The notes under the pieces were generated by a model. The model made no database searches. It was not told where the DNA came from and was given only the letters and a program-made list of their open reading frames with translations. The position numbers and the translations under genes are program-made. Positions 21,189-31,411 of a stretch of 45,065 nt of DNA are shown in pieces. This stretch comes from Gammaproteobacteria bacterium (GTDB lineage Bacteria; Pseudomonadota; Gammaproteobacteria; Steroidobacterales; Woeseiaceae), in NCBI GenBank assembly GCA_029864095.1, contig JAOTUB010000015.1, positions 1 through 45,065 of the forward strand, in the 5' to 3' direction. Each line of letters begins with the position of its first letter. Within the stretch, counting starts at the first letter, position 1.

Positions 21189-23810
21189 ATGAACACCATA
21201 ATCAATGACCTGCCGAGGGCGGTCTGTTCGGCAATAGCGATCGTACTGGCGTTCGGCAGTCCGGCGGCCTTATCACAATCGTCGGACGACGAAGCAATTG
21301 ACGAGGTTGTTACAACCGGTACGCGTAAAGAGGGACAGTCGCCTACGGAGACACTGTCGCCAATCGACGTACTTACCGGCGCGGTGCTTGCCAATCAGGC
21401 CACGTTCGACATGACCGATGGCCTGACAAAAGTCGCGCCGTCGATCAATACGCAGCGCTTTCCGATCGCCGACGGTACCGCATTTATCAGGCCGGTATCC
21501 TTGCGTAATCTGTCGCCGGATCAAACTCTCGTACTCGTGAACGGGACGCGCCGCCATCGCTCGCCGCTCGTCAATCTGCAGCTTGCCCCGCTGGGCACCG
21601 TGAATCAGGGCGCGCAGGCAGTCGACTTCGCGGCTCTGCCGTCAATGGCGATCAAGCGGATAGAAATTCTGCGTGACGGTGCCTCGGCTCAGTACGGCTC
21701 AGATGCCATTGCCGGTGTGGTGAATGTCATCCTGAAAGACGACGATGAGGGATTCTCCGTGTCGGCACAGACCGGTGAGTACTTCGAAGGCGACGGCACG
21801 CGCACGACGCTTGCGGCCAACGGCGGATTTAGTCTGGGCGACACGGGCTTCCTGAACGCAACCATTGAACACTCAACGGCGGACACAACTTCACGTGGCG
21901 TACAACGCGCCGACTGTCAGCCGATCGTTGATGTCGTTGGGGAAGGCGTCGTACCGTTGGACGATTTTTGCCAGCGCTGGGGCGATCCGGACGTTGAAAC
22001 ACTCAAGTTCTTCCTGAACGCGGGATTCGATGTCAGCGATACCCTGGAGATTTACGGCAACGTCAGCTTCTCGGACAATGACACGATCTCCGATTTCTTC
22101 TACCGCGCCCCGGTGTTGGCTCCCAGCGCGATGATCAACGGTCGCAACACACTTATCATCGACAGGGTTGGTGCTATCGATCCGGACACAGGGGACCCAA
22201 TTGGTGACTTCATTCCCGATCCTGCAGACGCGGGGCTGGTGCAAGACATTATAGACGCTGGTCTGAACCCGTCCGACTACCTGACGGCAGATGCGGGCAG
22301 CCCCAGTGGGTTCGTGTTGCTCAACCCGATCTATACGCAATTCCCGGGCGGCTACAATCCGGACTTCGGCGCCGCCATCAGTGATATGGCGTTCGTCTTT
22401 GGTGCGCGCGGCGAAACCGGCGGCGGCATGACCTGGGATATTCGTGGACGTATTGCCGAGAGCGAGGCGGATTACACGCTGTCCGAGACCATTAACGCCA
22501 GTCTGGGCGCTTTGTCACCGACGAGCTTCAAGCCGGGCAAGCTGACCCAGGAGGAGTCCAGCCTCAACGCGGATTTTGTGAAGACCTTTGACGTCGGTAA
22601 CCTCACATCGCCGCTGAACTTCGCTTTCGGTGGCGAATGGCGCGAAGAAACCTACAAGATCGCCGCCGGCGATCCGGCCTCGAGAAACGCAGGGCCCGCC
22701 TTCATTTTTGGTGTGGGCTCCGACGGCTTTCAGGGTTTCCCGACCGATTCTGCCGGCAGCTTCGACAGCGCAAGCGTTGCGGCGTATGTCGACGTAGAAG
22801 CCGACCTCACGGACAATTTTACAATTGGCGCCGCCGTCCGTTACGAAGATTACGACGAATTTGGCAGCACCACAGACTGGAAGCTGTCGGGACGCGTCCA
22901 GGTCAACGAGCAGTTCGCACTGCGTGCCACCGCCACCACCGGATTTCGCGCACCAACACCAGGGCAGGTCAATACGCTCAACACGACAACGAGCGCCGAC
23001 ATGGACGGCAACCTGATCCCGAGCGGCACCTACCCGGTTGGCAGTACTGTGGCAATGGTTCTCGGGTCGCAGCCGTTAACACCCGAAGACTCCACGAGCT
23101 TTACCTTGGGCGCGATTTGGTCCGCCGCGGACAATGTCAGCATTACACTCGACTACTATGACATCTCGATCGAAGACAGACTTGCGCTGTTTAACACAAC
23201 GATCACCGCACAGAATGTTATCGATCTGACGGCTGCAGGCGTACCCAATGCCGATTTGTTGCTTGGCGGTCTGGCAAATTATTTCGCGAACGCATTCGAC
23301 TCCGATGTATCGGGTTTCGATCTCGCCGTCACGGCTCAATTCGAAGTGGGTACAGGCGATTTAGTAGTCGATTTGCGCCACAACCAGAATGAGCAGGATG
23401 TGACCAAAGTGGCATCGGGCACAATCAATGCGTCGCGCGTATTCGACCTGGAAAATCAGGTCCCCGAAAGTCGCACCACGCTGACATTCGATTATGATTC
23501 GGGTAACGCATTCAGCGGCTACGTACGTCTCAACAATTACGGCAGCTGGAAATCGACGGGCGGACTTTTCAGCGCCGGCGATGCATCGGACGTCTCGAAC
23601 TACGGATCTGAAATATTGGTTGATCTCGAAGCGACTTACAGATTCAACGACAACTTCAGATTGGCTGTTGGTGCTGAGAATGTCTTCGACGTTGAACCGG
23701 ACAAAGAGGGAGACGGCACACTAGCATTCCTCGGCGCAAGAACGTCGATAACGTCGCCGTTCGGCAACAATGGCGGCTTCTGGTACGCGAGACTTGCTGC
23801 AGACTTTTAG
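21189..23810 (+). CDS. TonB-dependent receptor, large
   Basis: An 873-residue receptor with a signal peptide (to about ALSQ, residue 30), a TonB-box-like DEVVTTGTR at 38-46, and a plug domain with the conserved RIEILRDGASAQYGSDAIAGVVNVI (about residues 157-181, with RDGASAQYGSDAIAGV as its core). The long barrel contains FALRATATTGFRAPTPGQ and ends with GFWYARLAADF, a proper C-terminal aromatic. This type, with QYGSDAIAGV and a variable middle part, is common among receptors of unknown specificity in Sphingomonadales and gammaproteobacteria. It ends before a strong hairpin terminator. Confidence 0.94.
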   Translation: MNTIINDLPRAVCSAIAIVLAFGSPAALSQSSDDEAIDEVVTTGTRKEGQSPTETLSPIDVLTGAVLANQATFDMTDGLTKVAPSINTQRFPIADGTAFIRPVSLRNLSPDQTLVLVNGTRRHRSPLVNLQLAPLGTVNQGAQAVDFAALPSMAIKRIEILRDGASAQYGSDAIAGVVNVILKDDDEGFSVSAQTGEYFEGDGTRTTLAANGGFSLGDTGFLNATIEHSTADTTSRGVQRADCQPIVDVVGEGVVPLDDFCQRWGDPDVETLKFFLNAGFDVSDTLEIYGNVSFSDNDTISDFFYRAPVLAPSAMINGRNTLIIDRVGAIDPDTGDPIGDFIPDPADAGLVQDIIDAGLNPSDYLTADAGSPSGFVLLNPIYTQFPGGYNPDFGAAISDMAFVFGARGETGGGMTWDIRGRIAESEADYTLSETINASLGALSPTSFKPGKLTQEESSLNADFVKTFDVGNLTSPLNFAFGGEWREETYKIAAGDPASRNAGPAFIFGVGSDGFQGFPTDSAGSFDSASVAAYVDVEADLTDNFTIGAAVRYEDYDEFGSTTDWKLSGRVQVNEQFALRATATTGFRAPTPGQVNTLNTTTSADMDGNLIPSGTYPVGSTVAMVLGSQPLTPEDSTSFTLGAIWSAADNVSITLDYYDISIEDRLALFNTTITAQNVIDLTAAGVPNADLLLGGLANYFANAFDSDVSGFDLAVTAQFEVGTGDLVVDLRHNQNEQDVTKVASGTINASRVFDLENQVPESRTTLTFDYDSGNAFSGYVRLNNYGSWKSTGGLFSAGDASDVSNYGSEILVDLEATYRFNDNFRLAVGAENVFDVEPDKEGDGTLAFLGARTSITSPFGNNGGFWYARLAADF

Positions 23811-23834
23811 TTGAAACTTCCTGCAATACGGACA

Positions 23835-23861
23835 GCCCGGCACTTCGGTGCCGGGCTTTTT
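23835..23861. terminator. strong hairpin terminator between TonB receptor and modC
   Basis: A 9-bp perfect GC-rich stem (GCCCGGCAC with GTGCCGGGC) around the tetraloop TTCG is followed by TTTTTC on the plus strand. It directly abuts the stop of the convergent modC gene, so it may serve both, although the reverse side has only a short A/T stretch. Confidence 0.85.
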
Positions 23862-24959
23862 CTATGGCGCGCGCACGGCGACGGACTTGATCTGCGCAAA
23901 TACCTCGTCGCCTTCCCGCAGCTCCAGCTCTCGTATCGACCGGCGCGTCACTCGCGCGATGATTCGATCCTCTCCCATCGCGAGCCGTACAAGTGCGGAA
24001 GGGCCGGCGTCTGACTCGATAGCATCGACTTGCGCCGGTACGATATTGAGAATCGTACTGTTGTCCGGCCGTGAGCGGCACAAGCTAACGTCACTCGCAC
24101 GAATGCGCAGTCGCACGGTTGCGCCCGTTTGCCCGGCGTTGCCGGGTACCCAGAGATTGCCACCCGAACATCGCAACCCGGTCAGATCGTCGGCGTCGTC
24201 GTAAGACTCGACCGCGCCCTGAATAACCGAGCCGGCTTCTCTGCCGGCCAGGATCGGCAGATCCGTGCGCACTAGCACGGATTGCACGTCACCGTCGGCA
24301 ACCACGCGGCCGCCGTCGATAACCACCAGGTGGTCACACAAGCGGCTGACTTCATCGATGTTGTGACTGACGTAAATGATCGGTACGTCACCCTCAGCGT
24401 GCAGCCGATCCAGAAACGGCAATATTTCTTCCTTGCGCTCCTGGTCGAGCGACGCGAGCGGCTCATCCATCAGCACGAAACGCGGCGCGCAGAGCAACGC
24501 TCTTGCGATGGCCACCCGCTGCGCCTCGCCGCCTGAGAGTTCGTCGGGTTTGCGGCCGAGGAGCCGTTCGATCCCGAGCAGACCGATGACGTGATCGATG
24601 TCCGGGGCGCCGTTATGCTCGCGGCGACGCAAGCCATACTCGATGTTGCGGCGTACATCGAGATGCGCAAATAGACGCGGCTCCTGAAACACGTAACCGA
24701 TATCGCGTTCATGCACGGCGCGCCAGATGTTGGACTCGTCGTCCTGCCAGACATCGCCTGCAACCACGAGCTTTCCGGTCGCGGGCCGCTCGAGTCCGGC
24801 AATGCAGCGTAACAACGACGTCTTTCCCGCGCCCGAAGCGCCGAATACACCGCTTATGCCGCGCAACGGCAGATCCAGTTCGACGTCGAGCGTAAACTCG
24901 GGCCGCTGCAACGTATAGCGAACATGCACTGTGCTTGCCGCATTCATTGCGTTCGCCAT
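23862..24959 (-). CDS. modC: molybdate ABC transporter ATPase ModC
   Basis: A 365-residue ATPase. Walker A is GASGAGKTS (about residues 39-47), the ABC signature is LSGGEAQR, Walker B is FVLMDEP and the H-loop follows at VSHNIDE. The C-terminal part (about 235-365) contains a MOP/TOBE domain with RLRIRASDVSL and ARVTRRSIRELELREG, which binds molybdate and regulates transport. It overlaps the 3' end of modB by 16 bases. Together with ModA and ModB it forms a complete high-affinity molybdate importer in the inner membrane, supplying molybdopterin enzymes. Confidence 0.95.
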   Translation of the reverse strand: MANAMNAASTVHVRYTLQRPEFTLDVELDLPLRGISGVFGASGAGKTSLLRCIAGLERPATGKLVVAGDVWQDDESNIWRAVHERDIGYVFQEPRLFAHLDVRRNIEYGLRRREHNGAPDIDHVIGLLGIERLLGRKPDELSGGEAQRVAIARALLCAPRFVLMDEPLASLDQERKEEILPFLDRLHAEGDVPIIYVSHNIDEVSRLCDHLVVIDGGRVVADGDVQSVLVRTDLPILAGREAGSVIQGAVESYDDADDLTGLRCSGGNLWVPGNAGQTGATVRLRIRASDVSLCRSRPDNSTILNIVPAQVDAIESDAGPSALVRLAMGEDRIIARVTRRSIRELELREGDEVFAQIKSVAVRAP

Positions 24960-25618
24960 TTTCGGTTGACGAAGAACATCGAGAACAGCGCGATGAATGC
25001 AACCACGAGCAGCAGCGCAGACAGCTGATGTGCGGCCTGATAATTGAGTGACTCGACCTGATCGTAGATCGCGATCGAAATAACCCGCGTCTCGCCAGGG
25101 ATGTTGCCGCCGACCATCAGTACGACACCGAACTCCCCCAGCGTATGGGCAAAGCTCAATACAACAGCACTTAAGTAGCCCCGCACCGACAGCGGCAACG
25201 CAACCGAGAAAAATGCATCTATCTTGCTGGCGCCCAGGGTCCAGGCGGCTTCAAGATTGCGCTGTCCAAGCGACTCGAATCCGACAACCAATGGCTGTAC
25301 GGCGAACGGTAGGCTATACAAACACGAGGCGACAACAAGACCGGCGAACGAAAACGTCAGCGCGTTGCCGGTCAGTTCCACCCACCAGCTGCCGATCGCG
25401 CCGCCCGGTCCGAGAACGATCAGCAAATAGAAGCCCATTACGGTTGGCGGCAGCACGATCGGCAGCGCAACCGTGGTCTGCACAAGCGTCTTCCAGCGCG
25501 ACGACGTCTGCGCCAGCCACCACGCAATGGGTGTGGCGATGATCATGAGCACAATCGTCGTAATTGCTGCGAGTTGAACAGACAGCAATAGCGGCTGGAA
25601 CAACGTATCGGCGTTCAT
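24944..25618 (-). CDS. modB: molybdate ABC transporter permease ModB
   Basis: A 224-residue permease with about five membrane helices. The cytoplasmic EAA loop, ESLGQRNLEAAWTLGASKIDAFF (about residues 115-137, core EAAWTLGAS), couples to ModC. LPIVLPPTVMGFYLL and HTLGEFGVVLMVGGNIPG are hallmarks of ModB. Its start overlaps the modA stop by four bases, and its end overlaps modC, so modABC is a single operon. Confidence 0.95.
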   Translation of the reverse strand: MNADTLFQPLLLSVQLAAITTIVLMIIATPIAWWLAQTSSRWKTLVQTTVALPIVLPPTVMGFYLLIVLGPGGAIGSWWVELTGNALTFSFAGLVVASCLYSLPFAVQPLVVGFESLGQRNLEAAWTLGASKIDAFFSVALPLSVRGYLSAVVLSFAHTLGEFGVVLMVGGNIPGETRVISIAIYDQVESLNYQAAHQLSALLLVVAFIALFSMFFVNRKWRTQ

Positions 25619-26373
25619 TGCGGAACCGTGTACCCGTGGTCGCTTATTATCTGCCTTGCGACCGGACCGTGCAGAAAACCGACGAAGCCTGTGGCGGCCT
25701 CACTTGACAACGCTCTTAGCAGCAGGATCGCCTGTTGTTCGAGCGGCTCATGCATCGATGCGGGCACCGGCCACTGGCACGTCGCTGCCGGCAGGCGCGC
25801 ATCGAGCGCCTGTGAACGCGAGATCAGTCCAAGGCTCGCGTTACCCGAAGCAACGAAGTGCAGTGCCTGCGAGATGTTCTCGCCGAAGACGAGTTGCGGC
25901 TCGACGATGGACCACAGGCCTGCGCCCACGAGAAACTGTTTCGCAGCGACGCCGTAAGGCGCTGTCAATGGATTCGCGATGGCAAGCCGTTTCGCACCGA
26001 GCTTCGTCAGTTGCTCCTTGCAGTCTTTGCCGTCCAGGTCCGCATCGCGTGACCACAGCGTTAGCGCACCCACCGCATAGGTGAAACGCGTACCCTCAAT
26101 ACCGAGGCCGGATTCTTCGAGTAAACGAGGACGCTCCTTATCGGCGGCGAGCAGGACATCGAACGGCGCGCCGTTGACGATTTGTGCATACAGCTTGCCG
26201 GTCGACGCTGTCGTGACCCGCACCGAGTGACCGGACCATTCCTCGAACCGCTCTGCAATCTCCTGCGCCGGCCGCGCAAAATTACTCGCGACTGCAACGG
26301 TTACGGTCTCCGCACCGGCGACCTCAGCAATAGTTGCGAATAAGAAGAAAATGCTGAATCGGAGTCGGCGCAT
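25615..26373 (-). CDS. modA: molybdate-binding periplasmic protein ModA
   Basis: A 252-residue solute-binding protein. The signal peptide (FSIFFLFATIAEVAGAE) is followed by VTVAVASNFARPAQEIAERF and TTASTGKLYAQIVNGAPFDV, the molybdate-binding regions of ModA. The oxyanion is held by serine and backbone amides of these segments. The frame is open upstream as far as 26649, but the extra 92 residues are basic, low in similarity and precede the signal peptide; the ATG at 26371-26373 is therefore used. No strong ribosome site precedes it. No ModE-type site or Moco riboswitch was recognised upstream. Confidence 0.92.
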   Translation of the reverse strand: MRRLRFSIFFLFATIAEVAGAETVTVAVASNFARPAQEIAERFEEWSGHSVRVTTASTGKLYAQIVNGAPFDVLLAADKERPRLLEESGLGIEGTRFTYAVGALTLWSRDADLDGKDCKEQLTKLGAKRLAIANPLTAPYGVAAKQFLVGAGLWSIVEPQLVFGENISQALHFVASGNASLGLISRSQALDARLPAATCQWPVPASMHEPLEQQAILLLRALSSEAATGFVGFLHGPVARQIISDHGYTVPQ

Positions 26374-26521
26374 GACGCCAAGATAGCCGAGATTGTCGGA
26401 CGGAACCACGATCGCGACGCGAAGACCGCGGGCGGGTCGTTGCTCATCGGAAGTAAAGCGCAGCGTAGCGAGCCATGAAGATGAGTAACGTCCCGGCCGT
26501 GGTCGCCGTGGCGATGGGACC

Positions 26522-28729
26522 CTATAAGGATTTTCTCCGCCGCCGATGCGCATGCAATAACGGTTCGGTGTAGCCGTTCGGCTGTTCGCAGCCTTTGAAA
26601 ACGAGATCGCATGCGGCTTCAAACGCGATGCTCGCGTCGAAGTCGTCACTCATTCGCCGGTAGATCGGATCGCCGGCGTTCTGCTCATCGACGACTTGCG
26701 CCATGCGCCTGAACGTTTCCATGACCTGCTCTTCGTCCGTGACGCCATGCACCAACCAGTTCGCGATGTGCTGACTCGAGATGCGCAAAGTCGCGCGGTC
26801 TTCCATCAGCCCGACATCGCTGATATCCGGAACCTTCGAGCAGCCGACACCCTGGTCGATCCAGCGCACGACATAGCCTAGAATCCCCTGCGCGTTGTTG
26901 TCGAGTTCGTCCTGAATGGTTTTCGCGTCAAGCAATGTGGGGTCGCCGAGCGGCGGCGTCAGAATATCTTCGAGGTTTGCGCACTCTCTCGAGGCCAGGG
27001 CTTTTTGCACCTGCCGGACATCGACGGCGTGATAATGCATTGCGTGCAGCGTGGCTGCCGTTGGCGACGGCACCCAGGCGCAGTTCGCTCCGGCTTCCGG
27101 ATGCGCCTGCTTGCTGTCCATCATCTGTTTCATCTCATCGGGCTTCGGCCACATGCCCTTACCGATCTGCGCCCGGCCCGGCAGGCCACAGCGAATGCCG
27201 AGGTCGACATTCCAGTCTTCGTAGGCATTGATCCACGGCTGTGCCTTGATCGTTTCCTTGGGCAGCATCGGTCCCGCCTGCATGCTCGTATGGATTTCAT
27301 CACCGGTGCGATCGAGGAACCCGGTGTTGATGAAAACAAGCCGGTCTTTGACGGCGCGAATGCATTCCTGCAGATTAACGGTCGTGCGGCGCTCCTCATC
27401 CATCACGCCAACCTTGAGCGTGTTTCTCCCGAGTCCCAGCAGAACTTCGACGCGACCGAACAACGTATTTGTGAACGCGGCCTCTTCCGGCCCATGCATT
27501 TTCGGTTTCACGATATAGACGCTGTTGCTGCGGCTGTTTGGCAGTCGCTCGGACTGCTTCGAATTCGCCACCACACAAGCAGACGTAACGACGGCGTCGA
27601 GCAGTCCTTCGAACACTTCGTTACCATCTGGGTCGAGCACCGCGTCGGTCGTCATCAGATGGCCGACATTACGCACGAGCATCAGGCTTCTGCCTGACAA
27701 TTTGAGCTCGCCGCCGTCGGCTGCCGTGAACTCACGGTCAGCATTGAGTTGCCGCGTCATCGCACGGCCGCCTTTGTCGAAGCTCGCCTCGAGCGTGCCA
27801 CGCATAAGGCCCAGCCAGTTTCTGTAAACGCCCACTTTGTCTTCGGCGTCGACGGCTGCAACCGAGTCTTCGCAGTCCTGGATCGTCGTGATGGCCGACT
27901 CGAGTACGACGTCACTAACGTTGCCCGGCGCGTCTTTGCCCACAGCATGTGTTGGGTCCGTCTGAATCTCTATATGCAGTTCGTTATTTCGAAAGACATA
28001 AGAACAGCGGCTGTCTTTCTCACCGAAGCCCACGAATTTTTCCGGGTTACGCAATCCCGTGCTCGTGTTATCGGCCAATGTCGCAATGCAGGTCGCAATA
28101 TCCAGAGAGCGCTCGACCGAATACGCGCGCACATCAGCGTGGCTCCCGGACGCGAGCGGAATCGTGCGATCCAGGAAGTCGGCCGCATAGCTGATGACTG
28201 CGGCGCCGCGCACCGGGTTATACGACGAACCGCGCTCCCGGCCGCTGTCCTCGGCTATCACATCCGTGCCGTAGAGCGCATCGTACAGGCTGCCCCAGCG
28301 TGCATTGGCCGCATTCAGCGCGAAGCGGGCATTGCTTACCGGCACGACGAGCTGCGGGCCGGCGATCGACGCTATTTCGGGATCAACGGCCGTGGTCGTT
28401 ATTTGAAACGCCTCGCCCGGGTCCAGCAAATAGCCGATTTCCTTGAGAAAGGCGGTGTACTTTTCGTGCTCCCAGGGTGAATCGCCCTGCGACAAATGCC
28501 AGCTATCGATTTTTTCCTGCAGCTCATCGCGTTTCTGCAGCAGTTCACGGTTGGTCGGCGTGAGATCGACGATTAGGGACTCCAGACCACGCCAGAATTC
28601 ACGATTGTCGAAGTCAATCGCGGGCAACAGCTCCTCTTCGATAAAGCGAAAGAAAGCAGGATCCACGCTCAGGCCACCGATGATCATACGGTTGCTCGGT
28701 TGCTTGTCTCCAGTGACCGTGCTGGGCAT
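26522..28729 (-). CDS. glcB: malate synthase G
   Basis: A 735-residue enzyme of the usual monomeric G-form length. It condenses glyoxylate with acetyl-CoA to malate in the cytoplasm. Conserved stretches include [17 protein letters not shown], with the Mg2+-ligand aspartate, [29 protein letters not shown] and [21 protein letters not shown], whose aspartate corresponds to the catalytic base (Asp631 in E. coli). Its start lies two bases after the stop of the Kelch gene, so the two may be co-transcribed. It allows growth on glycolate or C2 compounds and works with isocitrate lyase in the glyoxylate shunt; that gene is not in the window. Confidence 0.96.
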   Translation of the reverse strand: MPSTVTGDKQPSNRMIIGGLSVDPAFFRFIEEELLPAIDFDNREFWRGLESLIVDLTPTNRELLQKRDELQEKIDSWHLSQGDSPWEHEKYTAFLKEIGYLLDPGEAFQITTTAVDPEIASIAGPQLVVPVSNARFALNAANARWGSLYDALYGTDVIAEDSGRERGSSYNPVRGAAVISYAADFLDRTIPLASGSHADVRAYSVERSLDIATCIATLADNTSTGLRNPEKFVGFGEKDSRCSYVFRNNELHIEIQTDPTHAVGKDAPGNVSDVVLESAITTIQDCEDSVAAVDAEDKVGVYRNWLGLMRGTLEASFDKGGRAMTRQLNADREFTAADGGELKLSGRSLMLVRNVGHLMTTDAVLDPDGNEVFEGLLDAVVTSACVVANSKQSERLPNSRSNSVYIVKPKMHGPEEAAFTNTLFGRVEVLLGLGRNTLKVGVMDEERRTTVNLQECIRAVKDRLVFINTGFLDRTGDEIHTSMQAGPMLPKETIKAQPWINAYEDWNVDLGIRCGLPGRAQIGKGMWPKPDEMKQMMDSKQAHPEAGANCAWVPSPTAATLHAMHYHAVDVRQVQKALASRECANLEDILTPPLGDPTLLDAKTIQDELDNNAQGILGYVVRWIDQGVGCSKVPDISDVGLMEDRATLRISSQHIANWLVHGVTDEEQVMETFRRMAQVVDEQNAGDPIYRRMSDDFDASIAFEAACDLVFKGCEQPNGYTEPLLHAHRRRRKSL

Positions 28730-28731
28730 CG

Positions 28732-29811
28732 TCAGTCTCCCGCCTCTTCGAGTGAAAGGCTGCTGACAGTATCAGTTACCCGCTGTCCGTCAAGCATCCC
28801 GCCGATAGTCAGCCAACCGCGCTGAAACGGCACGAGCCCGCGGTGGTCCATTGTCGCCGGACCGCCGATGCCGACTTCCAGCCACGAATCGTTCTCGAGA
28901 CTGAACATCAGCGCGCCGGCTGCAGGCGAAGAAGCTTCGCCGTCATAGCCGATACCGTCAAAGTTGTATGGGTTTTCGCTGCCGCCGACGAACAACACGG
29001 CGCCGTGCTCGATACTTCCTGTCGCGGCCATGCGATAGCGTGGCCTGCCGGGATGCGGTGCCAGCCTGCGCCAATCGATACTGCGGCCCTCGTCTCTGTC
29101 GATAATGCCCGCAAAACACTCGTTGTTTGCGACGAAGGCCCGCTTGCGGCCGGTCTGCGGCTCGATGGCGACGCCATCACAGTAGACGATTGTGTTGCCG
29201 ACGATACCGCCCGCGTGTCCGAATACGGCGTGGCCGGGAGTCGGCGTCGCCTGCGCCCAGCTGTCATTCTCGGCATCGTAGCGCTGCACGAGATTGACGT
29301 TGCCGAAGTCGTGCCACCCGCTGATCAGGTAGATGTAGCGATCCTCGTAGCTGACAGCAAGCGCATCGTCAACAGGGACCGGTATCGGCTGACGCTCCTC
29401 GAACTCGCCGCTTAGTGGATCAAAAGCGTGAACCCAGCGCGTCGAGACTTCGGACCCATCGTCCGCGACCGTGTAGCCGCCGAAGACGAAGGCTCGCTCG
29501 CCGACCGCAATCGCCGCCGCGGCAATCCGGCCCACGTCGCCGGGCACCGGCGATGCTTCGCGCCATTGCATCGCGTTGCTATCCAGGACGAAGGTTCTTG
29601 CGTGCGTATCCTCATACGACTTGCCCTCGCCGAGCCCCGCAAAACTGACCACGAACTCCCGGCCTTGGGCCGTCACCGATGCAACAGCGTTGTTCGTGAC
29701 AGGCACGGGCAACGGCGGCATCGACGCCGTACGAGTCATCCGAAGCTTGTTCATGTCGAGAAGGATCGCAACGACCAGAATGAGCGAAAGCGTTAGCGCC
29801 AGGTTTCTCAA
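28732..29811 (-). CDS. Kelch-repeat secreted or membrane-anchored protein
   Basis: A 359-residue protein with an N-terminal hydrophobic anchor or signal (about residues 3-19). The rest is a beta-propeller: repeats with GG(Y/W/S) after a hydrophobic strand and a downstream W appear as [38 protein letters not shown] and [11 protein letters not shown], each followed by a stretch such as [11 protein letters not shown]. Propellers of this type include NanM/YjhT-like sialic acid mutarotases and galactose-oxidase-like domains, but no catalytic site can be named. It overlaps nothing and lies two bases before glcB. Confidence 0.8.
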   Translation of the reverse strand: MRNLALTLSLILVVAILLDMNKLRMTRTASMPPLPVPVTNNAVASVTAQGREFVVSFAGLGEGKSYEDTHARTFVLDSNAMQWREASPVPGDVGRIAAAAIAVGERAFVFGGYTVADDGSEVSTRWVHAFDPLSGEFEERQPIPVPVDDALAVSYEDRYIYLISGWHDFGNVNLVQRYDAENDSWAQATPTPGHAVFGHAGGIVGNTIVYCDGVAIEPQTGRKRAFVANNECFAGIIDRDEGRSIDWRRLAPHPGRPRYRMAATGSIEHGAVLFVGGSENPYNFDGIGYDGEASSPAAGALMFSLENDSWLEVGIGGPATMDHRGLVPFQRGWLTIGGMLDGQRVTDTVSSLSLEEAGD

Positions 29812-29960
29812 GTCGGATTAGGCTCCGATGGGTTGGTGGATAACCGATCATAGCCGACAATGCTGGAACCTTTAATCCATGGATAATGGAATAATTCGTG
29901 TCCACGCAGTTGACCGCACAAACGCGTATCTGATTCAGGACGAGAACCGGGAGCAAGACG

Positions 29961-30845
29961 ATGGCACAACTGCAAGTAAACGGCCTGCAGATCGAATACG
30001 ACACGTTTGGGGAGCCGGGCGCCGATCCGATATTGCTGATCATGGGTCTTGGCACACAGATGACGGCCTGGTCGCCCGACTTCTGCAATGCGCTCGTGGC
30101 ACATGGCCACTACGTAATTCGTTTCGACAATCGGGACATCGGCTTGTCAACGAAATTCGAGGGCGCCAAAGCTCCGAGCAAATTTCGCTACGTATTGAAC
30201 CATTTTCTGCATACACCGCTACGCGTGCCCTACTCTCTCGAGGACATGGCGTCCGATGCTGCGGGTGTGCTCGAAGCGCTAGATATCGAGTCTGCGCACG
30301 TGGTCGGCGCATCGATGGGTGGCATGATTGCCCAGCTCATGACGGTCAACCACCCGGAGCGGGTGAATACACTGACCTCCATAATGTCGAGCAGCGGTGA
30401 CCCCGGACTGGCGCCGGCGCGTCCCGATGTCGTAAAACACGTATTTTCGAGCCGGCCGAACACGGGCGACGCCAACGCGATGCTCAAACACCTAACCAAG
30501 ACGGCACAGCTGATAAGCAGCCCGGCTTATCCGCGCAGCGACGAGGATTGGCATACGCTGATTACGGCGGCGGTGCAGCGCAGCTTCTATCCGATGGGTT
30601 TTGTCCGTCAGATGGCAGCGATTGTTGCCGATGGCAGCCGTGTGGAGCGGCTCAGGACGATCGATAAACCGACACTCGTCATTCACGGCAGTGCCGACCC
30701 GCTCGTCCCGGTCGAAAGCGGAATCGACACGGCACGGCACATAAGAGGCGCCAGGCTCGAGATAATCGAAGGAATGGGACATGATATTCCACCGCAGTTG
30801 GTCGACAAACTCACATCGATGATCGCAGCTCATGCAAAAACTTAG
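29961..30845 (+). CDS. alpha/beta hydrolase
   Basis: A 294-residue hydrolase. The oxyanion-hole region is LLIMGLGTQMTAW, the nucleophile elbow is GASMGG (Ser about residue 117), and the acid and histidine are likely in HGSADPLVP and EGMGHDIP. RFDNRDIGLSTK is the typical segment after the second strand. It resembles the aclacinomycin methylesterase/RdmC and homoserine-acetyltransferase-like esterase branch; the substrate is unknown. It is preceded by GGGAGCAAG at good spacing. Its 3' end overlaps the RraA-like gene by 14 bases. Confidence 0.88.
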   Translation: MAQLQVNGLQIEYDTFGEPGADPILLIMGLGTQMTAWSPDFCNALVAHGHYVIRFDNRDIGLSTKFEGAKAPSKFRYVLNHFLHTPLRVPYSLEDMASDAAGVLEALDIESAHVVGASMGGMIAQLMTVNHPERVNTLTSIMSSSGDPGLAPARPDVVKHVFSSRPNTGDANAMLKHLTKTAQLISSPAYPRSDEDWHTLITAAVQRSFYPMGFVRQMAAIVADGSRVERLRTIDKPTLVIHGSADPLVPVESGIDTARHIRGARLEIIEGMGHDIPPQLVDKLTSMIAAHAKT

Positions 30846-31350
30846 CTTATTGGCCGAAAATCCCGAGCAAACACTCACCGCCGATTTGTGCGACGAATAC
30901 GAGGATGCGCAGGTCGTTACGGGACCATTCATCAATTACGGTAATCGCCGTGCGTGTATTGGTCGGGTGGAGGTCATCATGACGCAAGATGACAATTCGC
31001 TCGTGTCCGCAACGCTCAAAGAGTCCGGTGATGATCGCATCCTGATCGTGGACAACGCAGGTTCGACACGTTGCGCCATGGTCGGAGGCGACCTGGCGCG
31101 TGCCGCACACCGGAATGGCTGGCAAGGCATTATCGTGAATGGCGCTATTCGCGATGTTGTGGAGCTTCAGGATGTCCCAATTTCGATATTCGCTCTCGCG
31201 GCATGTCCGCGTAAGAGTGCGAAAAGGGGGCTGGGTGTTCGCGGCGAGCCGATCGATCTTGCGGGCACGCCTGTTCAACGAGGCGATATTGCTGCTGCCG
31301 ATCCGGACGGTCTCATAATCATTGGCGCCTTGGTTTTTAACGAGACTTAG
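30832..31350 (+). CDS. RraA family protein
   Basis: A 172-residue protein of the RraA/HMG aldolase family. TADLCDEYE at residues 16-24, LIVDNAGSTRCAMVGGDLA (about 65-83) and GIIVNGAIRDVVEL (about 99-112), with the conserved R-D pair, are diagnostic, and DPDGLIII closes the domain. Members either inhibit RNase E (RraA) or act as divalent-metal 4-hydroxy-4-methyl-2-oxoglutarate/oxaloacetate aldolases; the two roles share the fold and are not separable by eye. It overlaps the hydrolase gene and is convergent with the aldehyde dehydrogenase. Confidence 0.9.
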   Translation: MQKLSLLAENPEQTLTADLCDEYEDAQVVTGPFINYGNRRACIGRVEVIMTQDDNSLVSATLKESGDDRILIVDNAGSTRCAMVGGDLARAAHRNGWQGIIVNGAIRDVVELQDVPISIFALAACPRKSAKRGLGVRGEPIDLAGTPVQRGDIAAADPDGLIIIGALVFNET

Positions 31351-31411
31351 CTCGACGTAGAAATATTCGCGTCGTCTTCCAGATATCCTGGGTATCACAC
31401 AAGAGGCATCG

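Noticed and set aside
26374..26521. Moco riboswitch or ModE site before modABC
   Set aside because: No matching conserved motif could be recognised in the 148-bp region.
26374..26649. Upstream extension of modA
   Set aside because: The added residues precede a normal signal peptide and show no ModA similarity; the shorter start is used.
27749..28480. Plus-strand open frame (243 codons) inside malate synthase G
   Set aside because: The malate synthase reading is unambiguous; this frame has no family similarity.
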